From Spirosoma endbachense (GTDB lineage Bacteria > Bacteroidota > Bacteroidia > Cytophagales > Spirosomataceae), in the NCBI RefSeq assembly GCF_010233585.1, contig NZ_CP045997.1, positions 5,151,284-5,215,283 of the forward strand: a stretch of 64,000 nt of DNA, written 5' to 3'. Of the stretch, positions 34,565 through 43,994 are shown piece after piece. The number at the start of each line of letters is the position of its first letter. The first letter of the stretch is position 1. A program made the position numbers and the translations under genes. The notes beneath the pieces were generated by a model. The model saw only the letters and a program-made list of their open reading frames with translations, had not been told where the DNA came from and ran no database searches.

Positions 34565-35068
34565 ATGCGCTGGAGTCAACCCTTACCGTACGACTTAACA
34601 AGAAGTCAAGCACGGCTGAGTGTACCCCGAACCCACACAAGTACTGTGCCCACTCAGCCAGGCACGTACGTTATTTTTCGACTTGATGAGGAGTTAATCC
34701 AAAACTGCATTCTTGATATCGGCAAGGCGGGGCTACGGGATGGGAAAGGCCAAAAGGAACAAAAGGGTTTACAGGGAAGGATTGCGGATACCTGTCCCCA
34801 TTCAGCCTCGGAAAGAATGGCACGCGATGTAAAAAGCGGAGCACTGCCGGACGCGTTGCAAATCGTGTGGTTTACAACCGAAACGCAGGCCGAAGCTGAA
34901 GCCCTGAAAGCTGGTTTGATTAACCTGTTTAAACGGGAATTCGGCCATAATCCCGTTTATAATAGAAGGAACGCCAGGTCGGCAAGCCCTGAGCAGTATG
35001 TCGACTACTATGACACGCTCAAGCCGCATTTAGGCCATAGTTCCTCGCTTACACTACAGAAAGCCTGA
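34565..35068 (+). CDS. GIY-YIG-like nuclease domain protein
   Basis: 167 residues. Core motifs are GTYVIF (33-38) in place of GIY, CILDIGKAG (48-56) in place of YIG, and R72 in LQGRI; then AEAEALKAGLINLFKREFG gives the glutamate helix and HNPVYN ends the core. This is the GIY-YIG nuclease arrangement with variant tyrosines. It closes the four-gene plus-strand cluster. Confidence 0.7.
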   Translation: MRWSQPLPYDLTRSQARLSVPRTHTSTVPTQPGTYVIFRLDEELIQNCILDIGKAGLRDGKGQKEQKGLQGRIADTCPHSASERMARDVKSGALPDALQIVWFTTETQAEAEALKAGLINLFKREFGHNPVYNRRNARSASPEQYVDYYDTLKPHLGHSSSLTLQKA

Positions 35069-35252
35069 CCGGGTGGGGTGGGACGTGCCTGGCAATAAAT
35101 TACTTTACGACACGGCCTCAGCTGTTAAACGCTCAAGTCAGTAGAAATGAGTAAACTACCATAAAGTATAAATAAACCGCTTTGTTTGTGTTTATCAGTA
35201 GTTGTCTGCTCTTTACTGTCTTTAATCTATCTTTACACACCAATTATGTTAA

Positions 35253-36203
35253 ATGATGACTACTGACGAGCTTTACCTTGTTCGATCCCTTTTCAAACAA
35301 GAAATATACACTCGCCATGGGCAATCTTACGAAGACTTCTTTGTAAATATAATGCGTGCCTATAATTCGAACTTCGAATCCGTGCGGCCACAAGGTAGAT
35401 ACGGTGACCGTAAGAATGACGGATTTGACAGACGTACCGGCACCTATTATCAGGTATATGCGCCTGAAAATCCATTAAGTAGAGAAAAAGAAACAATTGA
35501 TAAGTTATGTGAAGATTTTGCCGGACTTTATAATTATTGGAACTCCTTATATCCAGTAAAGGAATTTTTTTTCGTAATTAACGATAAGTACAATGGAGTT
35601 TACGCCACTGTTCAGGAGCAATATGCCGCCATTGAGAACGCTTATCCTGGCGTTAAATGCGCTTCGTTCTTAGCTCATCATCTTGAAGATATTTTTTTAA
35701 AATTCCCCTTAAGTGAATGCATAAAATGGATTCACTTATTACCCAATATTGACGTTAATGATTTCAAAATCAGTATATTAGATGATGTTATAAAACATCT
35801 ACTAAAGGAAAAAACTTTGATTTCTTCCGTTGGGTTTCCCGAGAACCCTGACTTTGACCGTAAGATAGAATTTAATCGCCTTGGCAAGGTGTATGGTAGT
35901 TTACTCACTACAGCCAGTCTCCACGAAGGAACACTCGAAAACTATTTTCGAGTCAACAGTGCTTTTGCCAAAGAGGATTTACAGGCAAAGTTTGTCATGT
36001 TATACAGAGAGGGAAAAGAGAAATTCGCGGATATGTCAGATGGAAGTGATCAGACTTTCCTCCACATCCTAAATGAGGCTATGCCAGTACAGCATCATGG
36101 AGTACAAGATGCTGTACTGGTTCTAATGAGCTATTTCTTTAGCTACTGTGACATATTTGAGGAGCCGTTAGCGCCTAAACAGCTTGGTCTATTTTCTGCT
36201 TGA
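35253..36203 (+). CDS. ABC-three-component system effector (nuclease-like)
   Basis: 316 residues. The N-terminal domain contains RYGDRKNDGFDRRTGTYYQVYAP (D52, N55, D56, Q67, Y69), the GD-x-x-NDG...Q-V-Y pattern seen in restriction-endonuclease-like effectors of ABC-3C systems. A helical C-terminal half follows. AT-rich, like the next two genes, with which it forms a tight operon (9-base gap). Acts presumably as the toxic or nucleolytic arm of the system. Confidence 0.75.
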   Translation: MMTTDELYLVRSLFKQEIYTRHGQSYEDFFVNIMRAYNSNFESVRPQGRYGDRKNDGFDRRTGTYYQVYAPENPLSREKETIDKLCEDFAGLYNYWNSLYPVKEFFFVINDKYNGVYATVQEQYAAIENAYPGVKCASFLAHHLEDIFLKFPLSECIKWIHLLPNIDVNDFKISILDDVIKHLLKEKTLISSVGFPENPDFDRKIEFNRLGKVYGSLLTTASLHEGTLENYFRVNSAFAKEDLQAKFVMLYREGKEKFADMSDGSDQTFLHILNEAMPVQHHGVQDAVLVLMSYFFSYCDIFEEPLAPKQLGLFSA

Positions 36204-36212
36204 GCGGTTATC

Positions 36213-36476
36213 ATGATTTTGCCAACCAAACATATCAGAATTTCTGAATCGCTTCTTGGTTTAGGCGCGTTTTTGTTACGAGACATAACTGCCACTCCGC
36301 AAACGGTTGATGATTTGATAGCCAGAATGGATAAAATAAACCGGCAGTTAAAAGGAACATTTCACGGAATAGATAATTTGGTTTTGACTCTCGATTTTCT
36401 GTATCTCATAGGCTCTATAGATATCGATTCTGAAGGAAAACTTTATAATGCGGCTACTGAAACTTTCATCGAATAA
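36213..36476 (+). CDS. ABC-three-component middle component
   Basis: 87 residues: IRISESLLGLGAFLLRDI, DDLIARMDKINR and FLYLIGSIDIDSEGKLY. Size, helix-strand pattern and place between the effector and the DUF2326 ATPase match the small middle component (MC6-like) of ABC-3C systems. Overlaps the ATPase gene by 29 bases. Confidence 0.75.
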   Translation: MILPTKHIRISESLLGLGAFLLRDITATPQTVDDLIARMDKINRQLKGTFHGIDNLVLTLDFLYLIGSIDIDSEGKLYNAATETFIE

Positions 36477-38190
36477 AGCGTCATTTCAAACTGTCGAGTT
36501 TAATAGGAAGGGTATATCCTTAATTATTGGAAAGCGAGCGGACGGCAATTATCAGTCTGATAATAAAAAGTCTACTTATAATAGTGTCGGAAAGTCACTA
36601 ACTATTGCTTTAATTCATTTTTGCTTAGGGTCGCACAAAAACGCAGAGTTTGAAAGTAAGTTAGAGGACTGGAGCTTCTCCCTATCGTTTGAGATTAATG
36701 AAATTACTTACACTGCTACAAGGTTTTGTAACGATCAACAAGTAATCTGGCTGAATAATGAATCAATAAAGCTTGATGATTATAAAAAGAAACTAGCTGA
36801 TCTAGTTTTTATTATTCCCAAAAATATAAAAAACTTAACATTCAGATCATTAATAGCTCGGTTTATACGGCCTCAGAAAGAAAGTTACAATTCGTATGAT
36901 GTTTACAAAAAAAAAGAACAAGATTATGACCGATTACTAAACAATGCTTTCCTGCTAGGTTTGGATGTCAATTTAATGGCGGATAAATACAATCTAAAGG
37001 ACGAATACGATAAGTTAGATAATCTCCGTAGGAGCACAGAGAAGGATCCAGTCTTAAAATCATTCTTTGAGGGTGACAGAGATTTAAGTATTGATATTAC
37101 AGATCTGAAGCAGAAAGTAGCACGCTTACGTAAAAGTCTTGACAGCTTTCGGATTGCTGATGATTACTATGCTGTCCTTCGTGAGGTAAATGTACTGAAG
37201 GGTAAAGTAGCACAAATAGAATCGACCGCAGATTCATATAGAATTGCCTTAAGGAATATTGATGATAGCTTAAAAATTCAACCTGATATCCCAAGGGACA
37301 AAGTCCTTGAATTGTACCAAGAGGCTGTGGTTTCTCTAAATGATGCTGTAAAACGTAGATTGGAAGAAGTAGAAGAATTCCATCGAAAAATTATTGAGAA
37401 TCGCTCAAAGCGCTTAACTACTGAAAAGAAACGGTATGAAAACCAATTAAGAAAATTCGACTCTGACATTTCAACTTTTAATAAAGAGAAAGATAGGCTT
37501 ACCGAATACCTAAAAGGTAAAGGAGCTCTTGACGAGTTTACAAGCTTAAATAACCAGGTACGTGATTATGAAATACAGCTTGATAAGCTTGAAACGTACA
37601 GGAAACTAATCAATGAGTATAAGCGAAAGCTAGAAGAAATTAAGCTTCAAGTAAGCGAGGAAAATCTTAAGACTAGTCGATATATAGAGCATAATTATGC
37701 TCTATTAGAAACTAATATTTTGCTTTTTCGCTCATTTGTGGACCAATTCTACTCGGATAAAAGCGCGGGTATTCAAATAGAAATTAATGATGATTTTAAC
37801 CGGCAACGATTTGACATTCGCGCTAGGATTGATGACGATAAAGGAGATGGAGTAGGGGCAGTAAAAATCTTCTGTTTTGATTGGACACTATTGGAAGGAA
37901 AACATAACCACAATGTTAACTTCTTATTTCATGATAGCCGACTACTTTCAGAAATTGATTCTCATCAAGTAGCAACTCTTTTCCAGGTAGCTTACGATAA
38001 GACACAAGTCACAAACTTTCAGTATATTATTTCTAGCAACCAGAATATAATTGATAGTTTGCGGGAAGAATATACTCAGGAAGAGTTTACTAAATATATC
38101 GAAGATAGTACTATCCTTGAGCTAACAGATGAGTCCCATGCATCAAAGCTTCTAGGTGTGCAAGTAGACTTAATTGATTATGATAATTAG
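36448..38190 (+). CDS. DUF2326 ABC-like ATPase of an ABC-three-component system
   Basis: 580 residues. An N-terminal ATPase half has the extended P-loop ending NSVGKS (45-50). A long coiled coil spans about 180-420. The C-terminal half has FLFHDSRLLSEIDSHQ, the Walker-B-like block of DUF2326 proteins. The layout is SMC/Rad50-like. In ABC-3C systems such an ATPase is thought to sense invading DNA and unleash the effector. AT-rich; probably transferred as a cassette. Confidence 0.85.
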   Translation: MRLLKLSSNKASFQTVEFNRKGISLIIGKRADGNYQSDNKKSTYNSVGKSLTIALIHFCLGSHKNAEFESKLEDWSFSLSFEINEITYTATRFCNDQQVIWLNNESIKLDDYKKKLADLVFIIPKNIKNLTFRSLIARFIRPQKESYNSYDVYKKKEQDYDRLLNNAFLLGLDVNLMADKYNLKDEYDKLDNLRRSTEKDPVLKSFFEGDRDLSIDITDLKQKVARLRKSLDSFRIADDYYAVLREVNVLKGKVAQIESTADSYRIALRNIDDSLKIQPDIPRDKVLELYQEAVVSLNDAVKRRLEEVEEFHRKIIENRSKRLTTEKKRYENQLRKFDSDISTFNKEKDRLTEYLKGKGALDEFTSLNNQVRDYEIQLDKLETYRKLINEYKRKLEEIKLQVSEENLKTSRYIEHNYALLETNILLFRSFVDQFYSDKSAGIQIEINDDFNRQRFDIRARIDDDKGDGVGAVKIFCFDWTLLEGKHNHNVNFLFHDSRLLSEIDSHQVATLFQVAYDKTQVTNFQYIISSNQNIIDSLREEYTQEEFTKYIEDSTILELTDESHASKLLGVQVDLIDYDN

Positions 38191-38441
38191 ATATATTTTG
38201 TGTGCATAAACTAATTACTAGCTTCAATTATCCAACCAGCTCCTATATCCGCTTATCCAGCGACTGATTCATTTCGTTTTGCAGTCATAGAATAGCTTGC
38301 GAATCGCTAGTTTTTGTAGAGGATGATTTCCATCCGATCATCGTCGTTTTTTATTCCACCACCTATTCACATTATTGTTATGTACATGTGATTTAGGATT
38401 TACTTGGCATTATAAGCAATAAAACTGATCCGCAGCTTCCT

Positions 38442-39845
38442 CTAAGTCAAACTACTTGGAAACTCTTCGGCAATCATCTGTTCGACCGTTACTAATGGCG
38501 TTTGAGCGTGGAGCTTCTCCAAAATAGCTAACGTCTCTCGGTACTCCATCGCTTCAGGAAGCCGCGAAAATTCCGCGTTAAGACCGATCTCTTTTACTTT
38601 CTGCTCAATCTCATCCAACGTTACGTTAAAAAATTCCTTACGGTAGTTGAGCATGTTTACTTTTTTGTCAGTAAACGCTTTGTGCAATTCGTATTCTAAC
38701 GTACGAGCTTCGTCAGAATAAATCATGGCATGTATATCAAATTGGAAGGGCACCGACGCATCCCCCAATTCTTTGACCCGATCCTCTGGCTCTAAACGCC
38801 GCGTCATACCAATCTTGTAGACGTTTTCGCCGAATGAGCCAATATTTGAAATTATGTATACGTGCCCCCGCTTAGTTTGCTGGGCCATCGACAAAGCCCT
38901 CTCTTTCCTAGCCTGGGCTTCCTCCAGTTCACGTTCTAACATCAGAATTTGGGTCAGCAGCCGGTCCTGCTTTTCACCCGTCGCTAGTTCCACTTCCCGA
39001 CGAGCCTTATCTAATGCTTTCTGATAATTGGCTTCCTCTTTTTGGGCTTCGCGTTGGGCCTGTTCAAACTCCCGTTTGGCTTTCTCTTCCTCACGCAACT
39101 CTTCCTGTATAGCCCGCATGGCTTCCTTCTCCTGCTGGCGCTTAGCTTGATATTCGTATTCTAGAACTAATTCCTGCTGTTTAAAGCCTAAATAGTCTTT
39201 GTTGAGGTAAACTTTGAAGCCTTCACCTAACTTATTGATGGCATCGAATATCTTCTGCATTCGTTCCTTCATCTGATTGATATTATTCCACTTGACTTTG
39301 GCGATCAATACATCGCACTCGCCATTGAAGGCTCGTAACATCAGTTTTTTGTACACCCGCACTACTGCTTTACCTTTGGCTTCACTACCTTCTACTGTCC
39401 ACTGCGTATCGCACAGGGCAGCTTTGTCCATACTGATTAGTGCTTTTTGCGCTTCGATGAATTCAGTTTGTTCAGCGCGATATTCGTCTGACTTTTCAAA
39501 GTCGTATACCGGCTCGTACACGCCAAATTCAATCAAATCCAGTTTTGATTCGAAGACGTTAACCTCCTTTCGCAACTTGGTGTACATTTCCAGGGCCACT
39601 TGATACTGAGCGTTTAGCGTAGTCAACTTTTCGTTAGCGGCTTCTACCTCAGTTGTTTTCGCGTCGACCATTTGCACCAAATTTCTCTTTTGCCTATCTA
39701 CTTCAGCTTCAATATCTACAATTGGTTTGTAGTGTTGTAATTGCCCATTGAGCTTTTCAATAAGTAGTTCATCCTGTTCACGCTTCGCATTTAGGGCAGC
39801 AATTTCAACCAGTTCTTTTTTCTTTATAAAGTCAAACAATCCCAT
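38442..39845 (-). CDS. DUF4041 protein with C-terminal GIY-YIG (Mug113/T5orf172) domain
   Basis: 467 residues. Coiled coil at the N-terminus, DUF4041 core (about 95-235, with IEFGVYEPVYDFEKS), a second Glu/Arg-rich coiled coil (235-320), then a GIY-YIG domain: GHVYIISNIGS, VYKIGMTRR, R in PEDRVKEL. Such proteins occur in prophages and defence islands; biochemical role unknown. Convergent with the ABC-3C operon. Confidence 0.88.
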   Translation of the reverse strand: MGLFDFIKKKELVEIAALNAKREQDELLIEKLNGQLQHYKPIVDIEAEVDRQKRNLVQMVDAKTTEVEAANEKLTTLNAQYQVALEMYTKLRKEVNVFESKLDLIEFGVYEPVYDFEKSDEYRAEQTEFIEAQKALISMDKAALCDTQWTVEGSEAKGKAVVRVYKKLMLRAFNGECDVLIAKVKWNNINQMKERMQKIFDAINKLGEGFKVYLNKDYLGFKQQELVLEYEYQAKRQQEKEAMRAIQEELREEEKAKREFEQAQREAQKEEANYQKALDKARREVELATGEKQDRLLTQILMLERELEEAQARKERALSMAQQTKRGHVYIISNIGSFGENVYKIGMTRRLEPEDRVKELGDASVPFQFDIHAMIYSDEARTLEYELHKAFTDKKVNMLNYRKEFFNVTLDEIEQKVKEIGLNAEFSRLPEAMEYRETLAILEKLHAQTPLVTVEQMIAEEFPSSLT

Positions 39846-40414
39846 TAGTCGGCTATTTTTTGTTTGTGTTTTGGTACGGTAACGCCTGGCTTAACAATTA
39901 ATAAGCTGGCAACATGATTATGGGAATTGAACTATTCCAAAGCATCCTACTGGGTTACTTTCGGCCTGCCTGTTTTGTCGTCAATTAACAGCCTCTTCCT
40001 TTGATTCCGTTTGACAAAAAGGCGAATACTGGCTTTACTGCCCCCAATAAGTATGGCCTGAGTGGACTTAGTTGAAACATCCCAATAATTTACAACCAAG
40101 TATGTGCTGTTTCAATCAAATCCCTAATATTGCCGCTAATGGGCCTAACATCAATCCACTAACAACAGCCCTACCTATGACCGACTTGTTTAATTAATGA
40201 GTTCAAATCGGATTGTCTGCTTCAGGCTAATCAGCTGCAAATCATGAATATTATGAATTGCCCAACCTACGATTGTACGCACTATCGCTGAATTAAAGCG
40301 TTGATTCCTACATTATACCTATTCACATATATGCTATTGACTTAACGGTAGTAAAACTATGTGCCACCACCCTATAAGCGTCAAAATGCTATATTTACAG
40401 GAAAGCAGATTATT
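39846..40414. other. Gene-free stretch before the XRE regulator
   Basis: About 570 bases, AT-rich. No convincing ORF, hairpin or repeat found. Promoters for the flanking divergent genes are expected here. Confidence 0.4.
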
Positions 40415-40621
40415 ATGTCAGAGATTACAGAGCAGGTTGGCCAGTTAATACGGGAGGCTCGTCAGAAAAAGGGGCTTAGCCAATTGGAGTTAGCAGAAAT
40501 ATTAGGGGTAACCAAGGCAGCGGTTAGTGGCTACGAAACAGGAAAGCAAAATCTTACTGTTGGTACACTGCATAAAGTAGCGTTAGCTTTGGACATGCCC
40601 ATGAAAATAACTCTTGGATAA
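40415..40621 (+). CDS. XRE-family helix-turn-helix regulator
   Basis: 68 residues; single Cro/C1-type HTH: LIREARQKKGLSQLELAEILGVTKAAVSGYETGKQNLT. ATG at 40415 follows GGAAAGCAG; the earlier GTG at 40361 would add an unrelated tail. Likely an element or defence regulator. Confidence 0.88.
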   Translation: MSEITEQVGQLIREARQKKGLSQLELAEILGVTKAAVSGYETGKQNLTVGTLHKVALALDMPMKITLG

Positions 40622-40764
40622 TACGTATTTTTTTAACTATTAAGTACAGATATATCTATACTATTTCGTATTATTGTATTGTCAATCAGATTTAGAAAAG
40701 GCGATATAGTACCTAAGAGGTTGCTCGCTGGACTGTATGAACCGACTTGACAGGCAAAAAGAAA

Positions 40765-40800
40765 CCCCGCGCTAAATTCTTGGCAGAGCTAGCAGCGGGG
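40765..40800 (+). terminator. Hairpin upstream of an unknown gene
   Basis: CCCCGC-GCTA pairs with TAGC-A-GCGGGG (one bulge) across a 15-base loop, 145 bases after the XRE gene. No T tract follows, so termination is uncertain. Confidence 0.5.
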
Positions 40801-40827
40801 CAGTGTTCACCCTAACAGTTAATTAAA

Positions 40828-41532
40828 ATGACCACGGATCAAAATTACGTGGGTGGGGGATTGTATGCAAATCCCAATCCATCAGTGGCCGAAAATGGCC
40901 TACAAACCCCTTCTGCGGCTGATAATCGGCAGCCTACGCTTACTCCCTCAATTACAGCTGAGGAATTCATTTCTCAACATGCCTATTTGATCGGACTCGC
41001 TCCGAATCAGTTGGCTCAGCAACTCACCGAGCGCCTGCAGGCACAACCCGTTCACTACCAGACAATACTTGATGGTATTGCCCTGCTGCGTGCCTTTACC
41101 CCAACGGCCCAGGTCTATCCTAATGCCAACTATGCTCTGCTGTTCCGGGGATGGGACATGATTGGCCTGGCCTTCCTGCCCAACCGTCCCGGCGATCCCG
41201 CCCATGCCATTGCCACCTACGAGAATGATAACCGCAACATGATGCGCCATATACTGCAACTTGATGCCGACAAAGTGCTGCTAGCTACTCGCCTGTGTGA
41301 AGAGGAGGCTATTGATGATAGCTGGTTTCGGGAGGTGAAAGCGTTGCGCATGACAGCCATGTGGTACGGCTATGAGCATCTGGACTGGCTGATGCTGCTA
41401 CCCCAGGAAAATGTGAGTTACGTCTTGGAAGAGATGGGGGAAGAGTTGCTCGACGGTGGGGTGAGCTACGAGGCCTTAACCGAGCACTATGTTGATTTTC
41501 CCGGAATTGTTTTCCCTTCAGCTACCTACTAA
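40828..41532 (+). CDS. Unknown element protein
   Basis: 234 residues, with a disordered N-terminus (1-45) then a helical domain rich in Leu/Gln/Ala (FISQHAYLIGLAPNQLAQQL), ending EHYVDFPGIVFPS. No family recognised. Its stop lies one base before the Rha-type ATG, so the pair is likely co-translated. Confidence 0.6.
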   Translation: MTTDQNYVGGGLYANPNPSVAENGLQTPSAADNRQPTLTPSITAEEFISQHAYLIGLAPNQLAQQLTERLQAQPVHYQTILDGIALLRAFTPTAQVYPNANYALLFRGWDMIGLAFLPNRPGDPAHAIATYENDNRNMMRHILQLDADKVLLATRLCEEEAIDDSWFREVKALRMTAMWYGYEHLDWLMLLPQENVSYVLEEMGEELLDGGVSYEALTEHYVDFPGIVFPSATY

Positions 41533-41533
41533 G

Positions 41534-42301
41534 ATGGAACCTACGCCAAACATCCATCTGATTCCGGTACGCACGTCGGGAGAGACGTTAACCGTTAGCA
41601 GCCTTGACTTTGCTCATGGATTAGGAGTAAATCATAAGAGCTTGCTGGAAACAATTCGAACCCATCAACGGGCCATCGAGCGTGACTTTGGCAGGGTCGC
41701 CTTTGAAACAGAGTCAGGTAAAAAAGATTCGCCGTTTCAAACGGCGAATCTTCAACCAGAAAAGAAAAGCACCAAGCCTATCACTGTTGCTTATTTAACC
41801 GAAGACCAGGCGCTGTTCATTGGTACGCTCAGCCGCAATTCTAAACGAGTTGTCGAACTCAAAGCTACGCTAGTCAAATCCTTCTCCCAGGCGCGCCGGC
41901 GACTGCGGGAAGCGGGCCAGACACCGCTACCAGCCGACTACCTCCGTCAGCACGACCAACGCATCGCCGATCTGGAGCAGCAGCTGAAGCAAATGCTCGA
42001 TTCCCAACAGCAAGCCGCCCGATCACTGCTTGATGTTCCCCGTAGCACCGAGCCCTTACCCATTGAAACGACCCGGATAAAGATCCAACGCATTGTTAAT
42101 GGCTACTGTCGGGTCAATAACCTCAAGCAGCAGGATATCTGGCGCCGCGTCTACGACCGCTTGTATTATTTATACCACGTCAACATCCGGGCCCATAAGC
42201 GATCGGAGCGGGAAAGCTGGCTGGACGTGGCCGAACGAAGTGGCCACATCGAGAAGATCTATGCCATTGTCAGTGCCGAGTTGACCTATACTGATGAGTG
42301 A
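41534..42301 (+). CDS. Rha-family phage regulatory protein
   Basis: 255 residues from ATG 41534. The N-terminal Rha domain is visible as VSSLDFAHGLGVNHKSLLETIRTHQ, FGRVAFET, and YLTEDQALFIGTLSRNS followed by VELKATLVKSF. A coiled coil (about 140-165) and a C-terminal ORF6C-like helical region (KIQRIVNGYCRVNN, WRRVYDRLYYLYHVN) follow. Rha proteins control phage development. A 29-bp palindrome sits inside the Rha-coding part. A decayed relative of the C-terminal region lies at 43995-44282. Confidence 0.85.
   Translation: MEPTPNIHLIPVRTSGETLTVSSLDFAHGLGVNHKSLLETIRTHQRAIERDFGRVAFETESGKKDSPFQTANLQPEKKSTKPITVAYLTEDQALFIGTLSRNSKRVVELKATLVKSFSQARRRLREAGQTPLPADYLRQHDQRIADLEQQLKQMLDSQQQAARSLLDVPRSTEPLPIETTRIKIQRIVNGYCRVNNLKQQDIWRRVYDRLYYLYHVNIRAHKRSERESWLDVAERSGHIEKIYAIVSAELTYTDE
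41724..41752. repeat. 29-bp palindrome inside the Rha gene
   Basis: 14-base perfect arms (AAGATTCGCCGTTT and complement) around one C. It codes for KDSPFQTANL, between the Rha subsegments. Confidence 0.7.
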
Positions 42302-42370
42302 ACATCCCTGCTGAGACGATGAGCAAATCGCTACTAATCGTCAATTGATTAACCCCACTTTTTAGTACCG

Positions 42371-42481
42371 ATGGACAACTCTTTGACTGAACCCAGAATG
42401 GGCTACAAACCCATTCCTCCACTGTTAGCAGCCAGTCTGTGGTTGCTGCTGGCCGCAACGGCCGTACAGCTAGCCCGTTAG
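42371..42481 (+). CDS. Possible 36-residue membrane peptide
   Basis: ATG 42371 to TAG 42481: a polar N-terminus, then a hydrophobic helix (LLAASLWLLLAATAV) ending QLAR. A one-pass peptide of this kind could be a holin-like or signal peptide. Short length makes it uncertain. Confidence 0.3.
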   Translation: MDNSLTEPRMGYKPIPPLLAASLWLLLAATAVQLAR

Positions 42482-42566
42482 CGGATGCCAAAAACTTACC
42501 CCAGTTTTCATTTTTCAACCAACCGGGCCGGTTTCTTACCACCCTACCAATCCCTTGTTTATTCCC

Positions 42567-42830
42567 ATGGATAACACCAACAATCCCGATTCACAAGCCA
42601 ATGCCCACGAGCAACAATTAGCCGACTGGGAAGCCCTACGAAACCAGTTATCAAACCCAGAGCAAGGTAATATTCCCATTACTCCGCTGGCGTTAAACCA
42701 GCGCCAACTGACTGCCTGGAAGGACTTAAAGCAGCAGCTGCTGGCGGCGAACCCAGAGAATCCGCAGATCGGCTACTGTGACCAGCGAATTGCCAACATC
42801 CAGGCCGAGATCAATCGGCTCAGTGAGTAG
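42567..42830 (+). CDS. Small unknown element protein
   Basis: 87 residues, helical and Gln/Asn/Ala-rich, with the repeated pattern ADWEALRNQLSNPEQ and TAWKDLKQQLLAANPEN, which looks like an internal duplication of a helix-loop unit. A terminator follows within 10 bases. Confidence 0.55.
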   Translation: MDNTNNPDSQANAHEQQLADWEALRNQLSNPEQGNIPITPLALNQRQLTAWKDLKQQLLAANPENPQIGYCDQRIANIQAEINRLSE

Positions 42831-42836
42831 GTAATG

Positions 42837-42867
42837 TGAAGGCCCGAATGTTCTCGTCGGGCCTTCA
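42837..42867 (+). terminator. Terminator hairpin
   Basis: TGAAGGCCCGA (42837-42847) and its perfect complement (42857-42867) with a 9-base loop. Confidence 0.75.
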
Positions 42868-43328
42868 TCAATAAAAAGCATCATTAGTAACGAGCCTAGT
42901 TCAGATATCTTCCTGACTATGGCTATTCTGAAGTGAACTGCATGATTCCGCTTATGAAGTTCTAGTAAGAATCAGATTACATAAAGTCTTAACCGTTCGG
43001 TCATAGCTGCGGGAAGTTGACCAATATAGTACCAATCACTCCCTTAATTTTATCAGAGAAAGGGCAATTCCTAGTATATTCGAAGGCTGCAATCAAACGT
43101 TCTAAGCGGGAGAGCTGTGCAGATATACTCGATCAAAGAGGTCTTTGGAGAAGATATGCTTTTTGATGACTACTGATGAGGATTAAAAAGCATATGGTAA
43201 AGTTGTGTGAGGGACATAACTATCAGTGAAGATTCTAATAAAGAGATTTTGGTGGCATTGAAACTTATAAAAAAGCCAAGGTAGAGCTAGGTATACAACG
43301 GCTGGAAAAACCAAAGGGTTGCTTAATT
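42868..43328. other. Gene-free stretch
   Basis: About 460 bases between a terminator and an HTH gene. No supported ORF, repeat or hairpin seen; possibly decayed element sequence. Confidence 0.4.
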
Positions 43329-43694
43329 ATGGTTCAGGCTCCTGATTATGAAGAATTTGAAAATTTGAAGAGGCAAGTCCATGAGCAGGGCTTGGAACTT
43401 AGTTTCCTTCGGTCATTACTGCTACAAGTTGCCTGGCTGGATCGTGCCCAAACAATGAAGGCGCTAGACGTTTCGCACGAAACGCTTCGACGGATTCACT
43501 TATCTGGAGAGCTCAGGTACCGATACAAGGGTGACCGCCCTTTTTACTGTATTTATTCTGTTCGGGATTATCTAATAGGTAAAAAAATTTCGCCAGAAGT
43601 TGCCCAACGCCGTGTTCTTGCCGCGTTGTTTGACTCTCCAAATGAAAAACCGACCAAAGCTAAACGTAATGGTTGGACCGATGCTACAAAGTGA
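43329..43694 (+). CDS. Helix-turn-helix protein
   Basis: 121 residues: an N-terminal helix (EEFENLKRQVHEQGLELSFL), then a MerR/excisionase-like HTH (WLDRAQTMKALDVSHETLRRI, followed by the wing LRYRYKGDRPFY and YSVRDYLIG). Likely an element regulator. Basic tail. Confidence 0.7.
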   Translation: MVQAPDYEEFENLKRQVHEQGLELSFLRSLLLQVAWLDRAQTMKALDVSHETLRRIHLSGELRYRYKGDRPFYCIYSVRDYLIGKKISPEVAQRRVLAALFDSPNEKPTKAKRNGWTDATK

Positions 43695-43994
43695 AATTAA
43701 ATTATAATTCTATTTGCAATATAGAGTTATGATGATTCGTAACAGCCGCTACAGGTAGGCTCTTCTTGAAATTCAGAGAAATATACTATTTCGGTTATTT
43801 ACTCCTGGCCAGGATAGCTAATCTAATCCAAGGGTGCCAAACTTGGCCGATAGTGTATCGACAGATTATTCTATCGGCGTAGCCGCCCGTCGATTTGGTA
43901 TTGCATGGCCCATTTGACATTCATCAACTTCGGCAAATCGGTCTAATCTAAAAGAGTTGACAATACCAAGCTGGCCAATGTCTTGAGTAATCCC

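Noticed and set aside
40224..40235. AGGCTAATCAG shared with the region just behind tRNA-Arg as an att repeat
   Set aside because: Eleven bases only, outside the tRNA, with no continued similarity.
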